DNA of 64,000 nt, taken from NCBI GenBank assembly GCA_012103505.1, contig WLWP01000004.1, forward strand, positions 50,698 through 114,697, in the 5' to 3' direction. Under the pieces are notes generated by a model. That model made no database searches and was not told where the DNA came from. It saw only the letters and a list, made by a program, of their open reading frames with translations. Below, piece after piece: positions 42,345-49,929 of this stretch. Both the position numbers and the translations under genes were made by a program. Position 1 is the first letter of the stretch; each line of letters begins with the position of its first letter. Source of the stretch: Pseudomonadales bacterium. Its GTDB lineage: Bacteria; Pseudomonadota; Gammaproteobacteria; Pseudomonadales; Azotimanducaceae.

Positions 42345-42585
42345 GATAATCTAATATTTCTTGTTCAAAGTCATCATCTATAAGATTCATAACATCAACA
42401 TTAACAAGATTACCTCTTCTATCAATACCACTATACCATACATGAGTTACATCTGCTGATGGTCCATAACCCGGTGTACCCGGATCTCCATTAGAATCAT
42501 ACCATTGATCTGGTTCTCCTGGATCATAAGTATACTCAACTGTAACTGATTCACCTGTTTGTGTTATTAAATCTATTTCTTTCAT
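42334..42585 (-). CDS. Hypothetical 83-residue acidic protein
   Basis: Rich in Asp, Gly and Pro in the middle (Y-D-P-G-E-P-D-Q-W-Y-D-S-N-G-D-P-G-T-P) with an acidic C-terminus. Overlaps the DUF2459 gene by 11 bases. No family recognised. Confidence 0.6.
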   Translation of the reverse strand: MKEIDLITQTGESVTVEYTYDPGEPDQWYDSNGDPGTPGYGPSADVTHVWYSGIDRRGNLVNVDVMNLIDDDFEQEILDYHEF

Positions 42586-42607
42586 TTCTCTTTGGTGTTA
42601 AAGGTTT

Positions 42608-42847
42608 CTACATAAATCTTAGTGCTCCTCCATCAACATAGACAAACTCTTGTCCACACTCAGTGCATTTAGCATGTGATTCATTACGTAATAAAGAAAC
42701 TTTGTGACAATTAGGACAAGGAGTATCTCCTTCTTCTATATATTCTTCTACTGCTTTTCTAGCATAACTGTGTATCATTGCATCATGTGCACCACGGTAT
42801 TCTAGTTCTTCTTGTTGCTCTATAAAGAGCTCTTTCATTCTACCCAT
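42608..42847 (-). CDS. Zinc-ribbon protein
   Basis: 79 residues. C-P-N-C near residue 44 and C-T-E-C near residue 60 form a four-Cys ribbon (C-x2-C...C-x2-C), preceded by a charged helix. Could bind nucleic acid. Its start lies 4 bases after the stop of a second small zinc-finger gene. Confidence 0.7.
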   Translation of the reverse strand: MGRMKELFIEQQEELEYRGAHDAMIHSYARKAVEEYIEEGDTPCPNCHKVSLLRNESHAKCTECGQEFVYVDGGALRFM

Positions 42848-42850
42848 AAT

Positions 42851-42997
42851 TTACTTTTTTTGACTGTCCATCCAGCACCTACTACTGCAATAGCTTTCAT
42901 ACTCTGATAGCTTACCGCATTGTACACACTTATGAACTTTATTAGTTTTAGTTTCTGTTTTTTTATCATCCATCCAACTCCATTCTTGAATACTCAT
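42851..42997 (-). CDS. 48-residue zinc-finger protein
   Basis: ATG at 42997, stop 42851-42853. It has H-K-C-V-Q-C-G-K then Y-C-S-S-R-C-W, a C-x2-C / C-x3-C set suited to zinc. Lies directly after the helicase gene and before the other zinc-ribbon gene. Confidence 0.6.
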   Translation of the reverse strand: MSIQEWSWMDDKKTETKTNKVHKCVQCGKLSEYESYCSSRCWMDSQKK

Positions 42998-42998
42998 C

Positions 42999-44099
42999 TT
43001 AGTTATTTAAAGGATTGTAAAATTTAATTTTAGAATTATCAAAATCTTTCAAAGCATTGGTTACCCATGTTTCATCCTGTGTACCTGTATAACATAGTAT
43101 ATGACATACTGCTGTTTCAGATGGATTAAGTCTTAGTAATCTACCTATTCTTTGTGAAGATTTTCTTTCATTGCCATATGCATGCATTATAATACCTTGT
43201 TTAAGGTTTGGAATTGTAACACCTTCTGATAATTGTAACACGCATGATAACTTATCAATTCTACCATCTGAGAATAATTCTAAATTCTCTTCTGATTTTG
43301 CATTACCAGAGTGATAACTATGCTTGCATAATTTATCTGCTTGCTTTTGTGTGTTAGCAAATATAATACACTTACTACCTAAATTAGATGTTAATGATTT
43401 AACATAGTCTTCTTTAGTGGAATAATCCATCAACGCTTTCATTCTCATGATTGCAGCAAACTGTCTTTGTTTTGGTGTATTAGCATCTGCATAACGCTTT
43501 GTAGAATAACCATAGTCCAAGAATTCTGATGTCCACCAAAAACCTCCATTTTTATTTTTCTTCTTTAGTGTCTTAAGTTTAGACAACTGTAGTTGATGAA
43601 CAAAAATTTTATAGTTATTTAATATTTTAGAATCTGTTGCATCATCTACACTAAATGTAAATTTGATGGGACAATACTTTTTAACCATTCTACCTTTAAC
43701 AGAATCAGCACGCTTTGGTGGTGTACCTGTCAAACCCAATATCTTACCTGTAAATACAGACAAAAATGGCTCATGTGATTCTAATAAGCTATGACATTCA
43801 TCTAAATAGACTATATCATAATCATTTGGGTTCTGTTTATTTATAGATAAGTATGTTGTAAACGTTATATGTTTAAGTAAACTTTCTAAGTTCATTTTAC
43901 CTAATTCATCAATCCAAGACTGAGCTACTGAATGTTTTGGTATTACTACCAATGCTTTTATAAAAGGATTAAAGTTTCTTTGTAAATGTTGTATAGCAAT
44001 TCTTGTTTTACCTACGCCCATAGATATGCCTAAACCACATCTTTTATGTTGTGCAGCTATAGATAATGCATCTGCTTGTACTATTTCTCTTTTAGTCAT
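42999..44099 (-). CDS. SF2 helicase/ATPase
   Basis: 366 residues. Motif I is G-I-S-M-G-V-G-K-T, motif II is Y-L-D-E-C-H-S-L, motif III is L-T-G-T-P-P-K, and motif VI is Q-R-I-G-R-L-L-R. The arrangement and size fit phage SF2 helicases such as the UvsW-like or DEAD/SNF2-like groups used in recombination and fork rescue. It is followed by two tiny zinc-finger genes. Confidence 0.9.
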   Translation of the reverse strand: MTKREIVQADALSIAAQHKRCGLGISMGVGKTRIAIQHLQRNFNPFIKALVVIPKHSVAQSWIDELGKMNLESLLKHITFTTYLSINKQNPNDYDIVYLDECHSLLESHEPFLSVFTGKILGLTGTPPKRADSVKGRMVKKYCPIKFTFSVDDATDSKILNNYKIFVHQLQLSKLKTLKKKNKNGGFWWTSEFLDYGYSTKRYADANTPKQRQFAAIMRMKALMDYSTKEDYVKSLTSNLGSKCIIFANTQKQADKLCKHSYHSGNAKSEENLELFSDGRIDKLSCVLQLSEGVTIPNLKQGIIMHAYGNERKSSQRIGRLLRLNPSETAVCHILCYTGTQDETWVTNALKDFDNSKIKFYNPLNN

Positions 44100-44140
44100 A
44101 ATAATTACATGAATTTTTTAATTTTTTAGATTTATAAAGG

Positions 44141-44214
44141 TGCACCCTACAGGACTTGAACCTGTGACCTTTTCATTATGAGTGAATTGCTCTAACCAAC
44201 TGAGCTAAGAGTGC
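44141..44214 (-). tRNA. tRNA-Met (anticodon CAT)
   Basis: Cloverleaf readable on the minus strand: acceptor GCACTCT with AGGGTGC, D-arm AGCTCAGTTGGTTAGAGC, anticodon loop CTCATAA, T-arm CAGG-TTCAAGT-CCTG, discriminator A at 44141. CCA not encoded. A CAT anticodon could also be an Ile tRNA with a modified C34. Confidence 0.93.
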
Positions 44215-44303
44215 TGGTAGCCGGAGTGGGATTTGAACCCACACGGACATTGCTGTCCAAAGGATTTTAAGTCCTTCATGTCTACCAATTTCATCATCCG
44301 GCC
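44215..44303 (-). tRNA. tRNA-Leu (anticodon TAA), CCA encoded
   Basis: Acceptor GGCCGGA with TCCGGCT (first pair G-U), D-arm with AAATTGGTAGA, anticodon stem AAGGA/TCCTT around CTTAAAA, a long variable arm (GGACAGCAATGTCC) typical of class II Leu, T-arm GTGGG/CCCAC, discriminator A at 44218 and genomic CCA at 44215-44217. It abuts the Met tRNA with no spacer. Confidence 0.93.
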
Positions 44304-44308
44304 AACAG

Positions 44309-44382
44309 TGATCCCACAAGGACTTGAACCTTGAACCTACAGCTTAGAAGGCTGTTGCTCTATCCAATTGAGCTATAGGACC
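44309..44382 (-). tRNA. tRNA-Arg (anticodon TCT)
   Basis: Acceptor GGTCCTA with TGGGATC, D-arm AGCTCAATTGGATAGAGC, anticodon stem CAGC/GCTG with loop CTTCTAA, T-arm CAAGG/CCTTG, discriminator A at 44309. CCA not encoded. It reads AGA, the dominant arginine codon here. Confidence 0.93.
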
Positions 44383-44400
44383 TAATTTTATAGACCAAAT

Positions 44401-44805
44401 TTAAATCCTCTTTTCAGAAAAACCTAATTCTATAGCTTCTTTTGGATGTTCTTCTATCCACATATGACATGACCTGCATGATGATAGCCAAGTGCTAACC
44501 TTTAAATGATATTCCCCACGTCCTTTCTTGTGATGTACATCTGTAGAATGCAACGTGCAATTGTGCAAAGCAGCTTGACATATTGGATTCTCTTCAAGAA
44601 ACTTACGTCTAAGTTTACTGTAAGCTAATTCAATAACTTGCATTTTCTTTGACTTTTGCTTAATTGGTTTTCTCATTAAAGGTTTAGCATCTGAACTTTT
44701 ACTCTTGTACCAGCAACTCTTGCAATAACGGTTTCCTTTATCATTTTTCCAGATAAATTGTTCCGTATTGCAATTGTTACACAGTTTCTTTTTTTGTTGA
44801 ATCAT
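44401..44805 (-). CDS. HNH/NinG-like zinc-finger nuclease candidate
   Basis: 134 residues. N-terminal C-x2-C (C-N-N-C) and C-x2-C (C-K-S-C), then C-Q-A-A...C-T...D-V-H-H-K-K-G-R-G-E and L-S-S-C-R-S-C-H-M-W-I, an HNH-type beta-beta-metal core (V-H-H...C-x2-C-H). Related phage NinG/HNH proteins act in recombination or packaging. Overlaps the upstream gene by 4 bases and sits next to the tRNAs. Confidence 0.75.
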   Translation of the reverse strand: MIQQKKKLCNNCNTEQFIWKNDKGNRYCKSCWYKSKSSDAKPLMRKPIKQKSKKMQVIELAYSKLRRKFLEENPICQAALHNCTLHSTDVHHKKGRGEYHLKVSTWLSSCRSCHMWIEEHPKEAIELGFSEKRI

Positions 44806-45344
44806 ACTTTCAACTTTTTTTGATTGTCATTTGGACTTAAAGTTAAGTAATTTGCTGGTAATAAACCTTTTGACATGAATAAAAGTATCACATCTTCATA
44901 TACTATACCTAAATCTTTAAAAGACATTGTGTTATTATAGTCTTCTAAATACTCATCAACTGGTATAGATATTAAGAACTCAACTGATTTACCTTTAAAT
45001 GTTCTTTTAAAGTAGTTGTTGATCTTTTTACTGCAAATCATTTGTTTCCAAGCATTAATTTCCCTTTGACCTCTTCTCCAAACTTTAGAGATTCTTCTCT
45101 TTTTATCCCAATGTAACTTCTCAACCTCAGCTTTATCATATACATTTAACCCATGTAACACTCTCTTAAACAAGAAGTGTTGGTATGAATTTAACTTGGT
45201 ATACTCAAAGTTGTTAATAATTGTAGGTGGATGTAACTGATATTCATCAAGTATTCCATAATAGTGGTAACGTTGAAGTCTTTTACTTAGGAGATCTTTA
45301 CTTTCATTTTCTTTTAGTTGTTTTAATTGTTCTTGAGATAGCAT
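44802..45344 (-). CDS. Hypothetical 180-residue basic protein
   Basis: Charged helical protein (S-K-R-L-Q-R-Y-H-Y-Y...K-V-W-R-R-G-Q-R-E-I-N-A-W-K-Q) with an acidic stretch later. Overlaps the HNH gene by 4 bases. No family recognised. Confidence 0.65.
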   Translation of the reverse strand: MLSQEQLKQLKENESKDLLSKRLQRYHYYGILDEYQLHPPTIINNFEYTKLNSYQHFLFKRVLHGLNVYDKAEVEKLHWDKKRRISKVWRRGQREINAWKQMICSKKINNYFKRTFKGKSVEFLISIPVDEYLEDYNNTMSFKDLGIVYEDVILLFMSKGLLPANYLTLSPNDNQKKLKV

Positions 45345-45392
45345 ACATATAGTTTTAATTTTTTATTTAATATAATTTCAGATTTTAATAAT

Positions 45393-45437
45393 AAAAAAAG
45401 GGACTATCACACTATTTCTAGTGGTCAAGTCCCTTTT
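45393..45437 (-). terminator. Terminator with nested stem
   Basis: Minus-strand AAAAGGGACT/AGTCCCTTTT outer stem (45396-45405 with 45428-45437) and an inner CACTA/TAGTG stem (45410-45414 with 45419-45423), then TTTTTTT. It ends the unit starting upstream of 45462. Confidence 0.85.
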
Positions 45438-45461
45438 CAGTCATCCTTCAGAGATGTTTAT

Positions 45462-46028
45462 TTAGAGTTCAAATGTTTCCTCTTCTTCTACTACTAATTC
45501 TTCTGCTTTCTCATCAACAATTTCTTCTACTTTTTCCTCTGATGAGTCAAATCCAAATGCCTCAGCTGTTGTAGCTTTCTTTGGTTTTTTCTCTAAGTCA
45601 AATGAAGTTGAAGCGTTTGCTTCTCTGATTGCAGCACCATTATTATGAGCTAACAATACATCCTCCGCTGTTGCATCAGCAACAAAAAAGGTTTTCCTAT
45701 AAATAGGTTCTCCATCAACACAACAGATAATACCTGTATCACCTGCATACTTTAAGTCTCTATCAGGATCATTAGTTGAAAATGCATCAAATTGTTCTTT
45801 GATGATAATTTTACCTGGTAATGTTGTCATAGATTCTAAACCAATAGATTGTAGATCTTCTAATTTACCATGTAGTAATGTACTTATGTTTGATTTCTTA
45901 ACCCAACCTCCATTACCAAAGGTAACTCTGTCTTGTTGTAATCTTACATAACCGTACTCTGAACTTGTGCTTGATTGGCGGATAACATTTCCCATGTCAT
46001 CAGCAATAATGTTTACTTTACTTTGCAT
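45462..46028 (-). CDS. Hypothetical protein with long acidic C-terminal tail
   Basis: 188 residues. A beta-rich body (Y-V-R-L-Q-Q-D-R-V-T-F-G...G-K-I-I-I-K-E-Q-F) is followed by a K-K-P-K-K linker and a Glu-rich tail ending E-E-E-T-F-E-L. Acidic tails of this sort occur on ssDNA-binding and DNA-mimic proteins, so it could be either. Has its own terminator. No family recognised. Confidence 0.65.
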   Translation of the reverse strand: MQSKVNIIADDMGNVIRQSSTSSEYGYVRLQQDRVTFGNGGWVKKSNISTLLHGKLEDLQSIGLESMTTLPGKIIIKEQFDAFSTNDPDRDLKYAGDTGIICCVDGEPIYRKTFFVADATAEDVLLAHNNGAAIREANASTSFDLEKKPKKATTAEAFGFDSSEEKVEEIVDEKAEELVVEEEETFEL

Positions 46029-46080
46029 AATTTTTGCTTTTTAAAATTTAATAAAATGTGTGAATGATTCTGTCTAACTT

Positions 46081-46350
46081 TTAGACATCATCTGGATGAA
46101 AATACGGGTCTTCCAATTTTTCTGAACTTTCTATCTCATCTAAAGATCTAGAATCTTCAATGATCCTTTCAGGATCTTCATCAGATTCTTTCTCTTGTGT
46201 ACCAGAAAATTGATTGTAAAAAGGATTACCCACTTCTTTTGTATATACTCCACCTAAACCATTGAGGTCATTTATCTCATCATCTGATAAAGATAAATAT
46301 TGCTCAACTGAACATTCAATTATGCGTCCATTAGGTAACTGTATTATCAT
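46081..46350 (-). CDS. Hypothetical 89-residue acidic protein
   Basis: Strongly acidic C-terminal half (E-S-D-E-D-P-E-R-I-I-E-D-S-R-S-L-D-E). Starts with I-I-Q-L-P-N-G-R-I-I-E-C. Upstream lies a TTTGTTAAACTTA element (minus strand, 46363-46375) like other phage leaders. Possibly a DNA mimic or inhibitor, but nothing specific. Confidence 0.6.
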   Translation of the reverse strand: MIIQLPNGRIIECSVEQYLSLSDDEINDLNGLGGVYTKEVGNPFYNQFSGTQEKESDEDPERIIEDSRSLDEIESSEKLEDPYFHPDDV

Positions 46351-46464
46351 TTTATTTGCTAAGTAAGTTTAACAAAAATATAATAATTTTAGTATCTAAT
46401 ATAACATAATAAGCATGTCTTTTATTATTAGGAGTAAAAAGTCTGCATATATATAGCTAACAGG

Positions 46465-46713
46465 TTATTTTATTATTAGCTTTCTACCTACTCTTTTAAC
46501 ATAATCTTGGTCTTTCAGTTCTTTTATCAGTCTCTTTGTGGTTCTTTGACTTACATTTAAGTCATCCGCTAATGTTGATATAGAAGGAAAACAAGATCTT
46601 TGTTTGTTTGCATAACATGCTAAAACTGAGTATAGTGCTTTAGCTTTTATTGATAAGTTTGGTGATAACATAACCTCACGGTTTACTATACCAAATCTAT
46701 AGTTCTGTGACAT
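46465..46713 (-). CDS. Helix-turn-helix DNA-binding protein
   Basis: 82 residues, HTH_36-like: L-S-I-K-A-K-A-L-Y-S-V-L-A-C-Y-A-N...P-S-I-S-T-L-A-D-D-L-N-V-S-Q-R-T-T-K-R-L-I-K-E-L. A winged-helix domain of this type is frequent in phage replication initiators and regulators. Overlaps the gene upstream by 17 bases. A likely regulator of the early genes. Confidence 0.75.
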   Translation of the reverse strand: MSQNYRFGIVNREVMLSPNLSIKAKALYSVLACYANKQRSCFPSISTLADDLNVSQRTTKRLIKELKDQDYVKRVGRKLIIK

Positions 46714-46882
46714 GTTTAGACATAATAATCAATAAGGCAAAGTTATGATCTATTTCTTTGCTTAATTCATCATCTCTCATTGCATATGTTTTATTCATCA
46801 TCTTACCAAAAGGTATTGACCTGTCACTTTTTAACCACTTTTTATACTCACTGGTTAATAGTTCTCTGCTTATTGTTGCCAT
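46697..46882 (-). CDS. Hypothetical 61-residue protein
   Basis: Charged small protein (L-T-S-E-Y-K-K-W-L-K-S-D-R-S-I-P-F-G-K-M). It overlaps the HTH gene by 17 bases and is probably co-translated. No family recognised. Confidence 0.55.
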   Translation of the reverse strand: MATISRELLTSEYKKWLKSDRSIPFGKMMNKTYAMRDDELSKEIDHNFALLIIMSKHVTEL

Positions 46883-46891
46883 GTCATAATT

Positions 46892-47416
46892 TTAAATTGA
46901 TAATTCATTGAATAATTCTGTTTGAACTACTTTATTAAAGAAAGGAATGGTGTTTTTATCTACTACCTCAATGTCAAATGTATTAATTTTTACTGACTCT
47001 TCTTTAATAACTTGGTTCTCTACATCATAATAATAAAGCATTACCTCCATATTTTGATGATAAGGATCAAACTCATCAGACCATGAACCATCCGTCTTAA
47101 TTCTACCATAAACATAACCATCTATAGTAGCAAGACCTTTATCAATTAGTACATCCCATTCAAAGTTTGTACCTGCATGATAGTTTGGTGGTTTTACTTT
47201 AACTGTATCACCTATCTGTAAAGTTTTAATTTCTTTAAAAGATAAGATACTATTTAAAACAAAACTCATATGTGACTCACTTAATCCTTCATTAAGGACA
47301 TTCATGATATGCACAATATTTTTAGGATTATGCAACTTTGGTATGTTGACTATTCCATATATAATTTCTTTAGTTGTTTTTTCTGATATTACGTATGTTG
47401 TATTATTTTTTCCCAT
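46892..47416 (-). CDS. Hypothetical 174-residue protein
   Basis: ATG at 47416 chosen (an ATG 21 bases upstream is less well placed after the AT-rich leader). Body beta-rich: L-Q-I-G-D-T-V-K-V-K-P-P-N-Y-H and G-L-A-T-I-D-G-Y-V-Y-G-R-I. No family recognised. Confidence 0.6.
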   Translation of the reverse strand: MGKNNTTYVISEKTTKEIIYGIVNIPKLHNPKNIVHIMNVLNEGLSESHMSFVLNSILSFKEIKTLQIGDTVKVKPPNYHAGTNFEWDVLIDKGLATIDGYVYGRIKTDGSWSDEFDPYHQNMEVMLYYYDVENQVIKEESVKINTFDIEVVDKNTIPFFNKVVQTELFNELSI

Positions 47417-47583
47417 TGATTTAATTTTAATAAACATAGCAGGCCAATACTAATGATTGGACCCACTATGTTAGGTTACCACTAACCATATATGCTGTGT
47501 ATTTCCCTAGCCTTACTACCTAGTAATAATATATATAATAATACTGGTGTTGTTAGGGTGTCAGGTGTGGCACTTTTAATTTG

Positions 47584-47919
47584 TTAAACATGTTGTTTTA
47601 TCTCCAATGACATAAAAGGGATAAATATTATTACAGATATGTCTGTTTTCTGATAACCATAGTCAAAACCGATTCCTATACCAAATAATGGTAGAAATTC
47701 TATGTGAAACTTAGGTAACATATGAACCTTTGGTAAATAATAATATACTACTACTGCTAATATCATTACTGTAAAGTAAGATAAGACAAGTCCTGTCCAC
47801 ACTAATGGTGTAGATATAAAGCCATCATTAAATACGATAGCTGCTAATGTTACTGTTGCAAGTATAGGCTGTAATACAACGAATACTATTTTAATAAGTG
47901 ATCTAAGAAATTTTTTCAT
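47584..47919 (-). CDS. Three-helix membrane protein
   Basis: 111 residues with hydrophobic segments at about 9-29, 38-62 and 80-105, basic N-terminus (K-K-F-L-R-S-L-I-K). Single-gene unit preceded by AT-rich leader. Function unknown; possible envelope or superinfection role. Confidence 0.6.
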   Translation of the reverse strand: MKKFLRSLIKIVFVVLQPILATVTLAAIVFNDGFISTPLVWTGLVLSYFTVMILAVVVYYYLPKVHMLPKFHIEFLPLFGIGIGFDYGYQKTDISVIIFIPFMSLEIKQHV

Positions 47920-47923
47920 GGCT

Positions 47924-48208
47924 TTATTTATTATAAGATTGACAATAGTTTATATACTCTACCATAGAGAATCTTTTTATCTCTATCAGGTTATTGTCCA
48001 ACGCCAATGTTCTTAACTCATTATTGTTAAGTAACTCTTGATTTAAATCTTCCATTAGTGGTGATTCAAGTTCATTACGTTTGATTACGAAATGTTGTTC
48101 TCCTGTAAATAGGTTAACTGTTGGACTTTCAATGTTAGTATACATTAGTATACCAATTTTGTTGTTGTGCTGAACAAATTGTTCAGGATTAATGATTTTT
48201 ACTTGCAT
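47924..48208 (-). CDS. Hypothetical 94-residue protein
   Basis: Soluble protein (K-I-I-N-P-E-Q-F-V-Q-H-N-N-K-I-G-I-L). Its stop lies four bases before the start of the membrane-protein gene. No family recognised. Confidence 0.6.
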   Translation of the reverse strand: MQVKIINPEQFVQHNNKIGILMYTNIESPTVNLFTGEQHFVIKRNELESPLMEDLNQELLNNNELRTLALDNNLIEIKRFSMVEYINYCQSYNK

Positions 48209-48241
48209 GGTTTTGTGGTTTTAATTAAAAAAAGGGATAGA

Positions 48242-48415
48242 CTATCTACCCCATTTAGAACGTTTGTGTTTTTTCTTGGATACCCAATAGTTTTTTTTGG
48301 CCCAAGCTTTTTTGTTTTTTGATGTCCCACATCTTTTACGTGTGGATCCACATGATTGTAATACTGGTCCTCCAATAAAGAGTAACAGCATTAGATAAAG
48401 AAACTTTCTTTTCAT
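48242..48415 (-). CDS. Small highly basic lipoprotein
   Basis: 57 residues. Signal sequence K-R-K-F-L-Y-L-M-L-L-L-F-I-G-G-P-V and lipobox L-Q-S-C (Cys22), then G-S-T-R-K-R-C-G and a Lys/Arg-rich tail. A lipid anchor with a strongly cationic tail is unusual and could bind the inner leaflet of the outer membrane, peptidoglycan or nucleic acid. Its 5' leader carries the motif TTAATCACTAATCC shared with two neighbours. Confidence 0.6.
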   Translation of the reverse strand: MKRKFLYLMLLLFIGGPVLQSCGSTRKRCGTSKNKKAWAKKNYWVSKKKHKRSKWGR

Positions 48416-48432
48416 AGTTTAAGGATTAGTGA

Positions 48433-48639
48433 TTAATAATTAATTTTTTCATATATATCACGACCAACAAACGTTGCAGGTAACCATCCAAAGATTACTG
48501 ATATGCCTATAGTAGCACCATGACCAAAGCATTCTTTAAATGTCCAAGTATCTTCTAGATACCATACGATTGTATTTATGAATATAACAGTTAAGATAAA
48601 TGTTGCAACTGTAGCCAACATAATTTTAGTATGTTTCAT
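48433..48639 (-). CDS. Two-helix membrane protein
   Basis: 68 residues with hydrophobic segments at about 7-27 and 42-58 (A-T-I-G-I-S-V-I-F-G-W-L-P-A). Leader contains AACCACTAATAC upstream of the start. Function unknown. Confidence 0.6.
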   Translation of the reverse strand: MKHTKIMLATVATFILTVIFINTIVWYLEDTWTFKECFGHGATIGISVIFGWLPATFVGRDIYEKINY

Positions 48640-48678
48640 TGTATTTGTATTAGTGGTTAATGTAAAGATTGTTAAATA

Positions 48679-48755
48679 ACTTAGAGTGCTTATCCATTAT
48701 TGGCTTACACTATTTCAGAATAGTAAGTGGTATTGCTTGACTCATTTCTCTAAGT
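48679..48755. other. Structured intergenic element
   Basis: ACTTAGAG (48679-48686) pairs with CTCTAAGT (48748-48755), enclosing ACTATT-TCAG-AATAGT (48709-48724) and flanking CTT/AAG. It lies in a 123-base gap between two minus-strand genes. It could be an RNA structure or processing signal; strand not determined. Confidence 0.45.
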
Positions 48756-48762
48756 ATTTTTA

Positions 48763-49104
48763 TTAGTTATCCCTTTCCCAAGGCCAAGTAACGGTTAATA
48801 CTGTTGATATTCTTTTAGTTATCTCTGCCTCAAGATAATCTAGTTTCTCATGATCTTGACAATACAAATGTATTGAACAAATCACGTCTCCATTCTTGGG
48901 TTGTTCATCTGAAGAAAGATATTGAACATATATATGCGAATCAATACCTTTGTACTCACTTAAGTTATATAGTAACTCATCCCAATCAGTATCATACTCT
49001 GTATGACTATGTGTAACTTCACTGAAGTCATGCATTTCTTTTGCTGTATTTAACCTTATAGTTATTATAGTGTTTGGTAACTTGGTTTGTGATTTGATTT
49101 GCAT
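48763..49104 (-). CDS. Hypothetical 113-residue protein
   Basis: Soluble, beta-rich N-terminus (T-I-I-T-I-R-L-N-T-A-K-E-M-H) and central L-L-Y-N-L-S-E-Y-K-G. Its leader has AACCACTAATACTAAACC, the motif shared with the genes at 48433 and 48242. No family recognised. Confidence 0.6.
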   Translation of the reverse strand: MQIKSQTKLPNTIITIRLNTAKEMHDFSEVTHSHTEYDTDWDELLYNLSEYKGIDSHIYVQYLSSDEQPKNGDVICSIHLYCQDHEKLDYLEAEITKRISTVLTVTWPWERDN

Positions 49105-49599
49105 AATGGTTTAGTATTAGTGGTTGATTGCAATATTGCGGGTAATATGTCTATTATCCTATAGAGGAAGAGACAACAACTACTCATGTTTTATTGTTGA
49201 GTGTAATTGTTACTCTTGTAGTATTGTTAGCTATATTTATATATATAGGGTCCAGTTATTATTTTAATGGCCTTAAAGGTATATTATATGGCTTATATGA
49301 TGTCATCTTCATTGTGCAACACCCAAATAAATAATTTTTACATAACTATTTACTAATTATTAGTAAGATGCAAAGATTAGTTGGGGAGCAGAGGTTGATA
49401 TTGGAAGATGAGCAGAAATAGAGGTAAAGAATTGGTTAATGTAACATAGGAATTGTAACAATCAAGTAATATAAGAGTGGCACTCGTTGGTTATCCTTAG
49501 CCTGATGTCCATTGAGTACTAGGATATTTATACCTAGAGGCAAACTGTGCCAATCTTATTTACTTATAAAGGGTGTGCTGTTACACACACCCATTAAGG
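49105..49599. other. 495-base region without convincing genes; structured DNA/RNA and direct-repeat copy
   Basis: No supportable gene on either strand. It holds an inverted repeat TAAGAGTGGCAC (49472-49483) against GTGCCAATCTTA (49547-49558) enclosing a CTAGG/CCTAG hairpin (49519-49537). It also holds one copy of ATTAGTTGGGGAGCAGA (49376-49392), whose near-identical second copy is at 49993-50009, and a CAACAA/TTGTTG hairpin near 49174-49196. It could be a regulatory RNA, control region or replication site. Confidence 0.5.
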
Positions 49600-49929
49600 T
49601 TATACTGCTTCCACCCACATTAGCGTTGTGAGTTCTCCAGTTCTAAGGTCCGTTACTGCATTATCAGACATACGGAATCCAGGCATCTCTTGTCCAGGTT
49701 CTAATTTTTTCATTAGTTCTTGGATTGTTGGATGATTGGCTCTCATTACCAGATTGGTTTCTGGGTCTATAAGAGATAATTGACCGAAGGTTATATTACC
49801 TTGAGTTCTACTACCAACAGGTAGACCAGCTAGTGTAGTCTTTTTGTTAGTGATTGGTGTTGAAGTACACTGAATCATTGCTGAGCCTGTTGACTCATTA
49901 ATTTGTACTTTTCTGAAGAATACTGACAT
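49600..49929 (-). CDS. Hypothetical 109-residue protein
   Basis: Soluble, with F-F-R-K-V-Q-I-N-E-S-T-G, repeated Thr/Gly turns and T-G-E-L-T-T-L-M-W-V-E near the end. It is first in the minus-strand early block, divergent from 50191. An early or control protein is plausible by position. No family recognised. Confidence 0.65.
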   Translation of the reverse strand: MSVFFRKVQINESTGSAMIQCTSTPITNKKTTLAGLPVGSRTQGNITFGQLSLIDPETNLVMRANHPTIQELMKKLEPGQEMPGFRMSDNAVTDLRTGELTTLMWVEAV

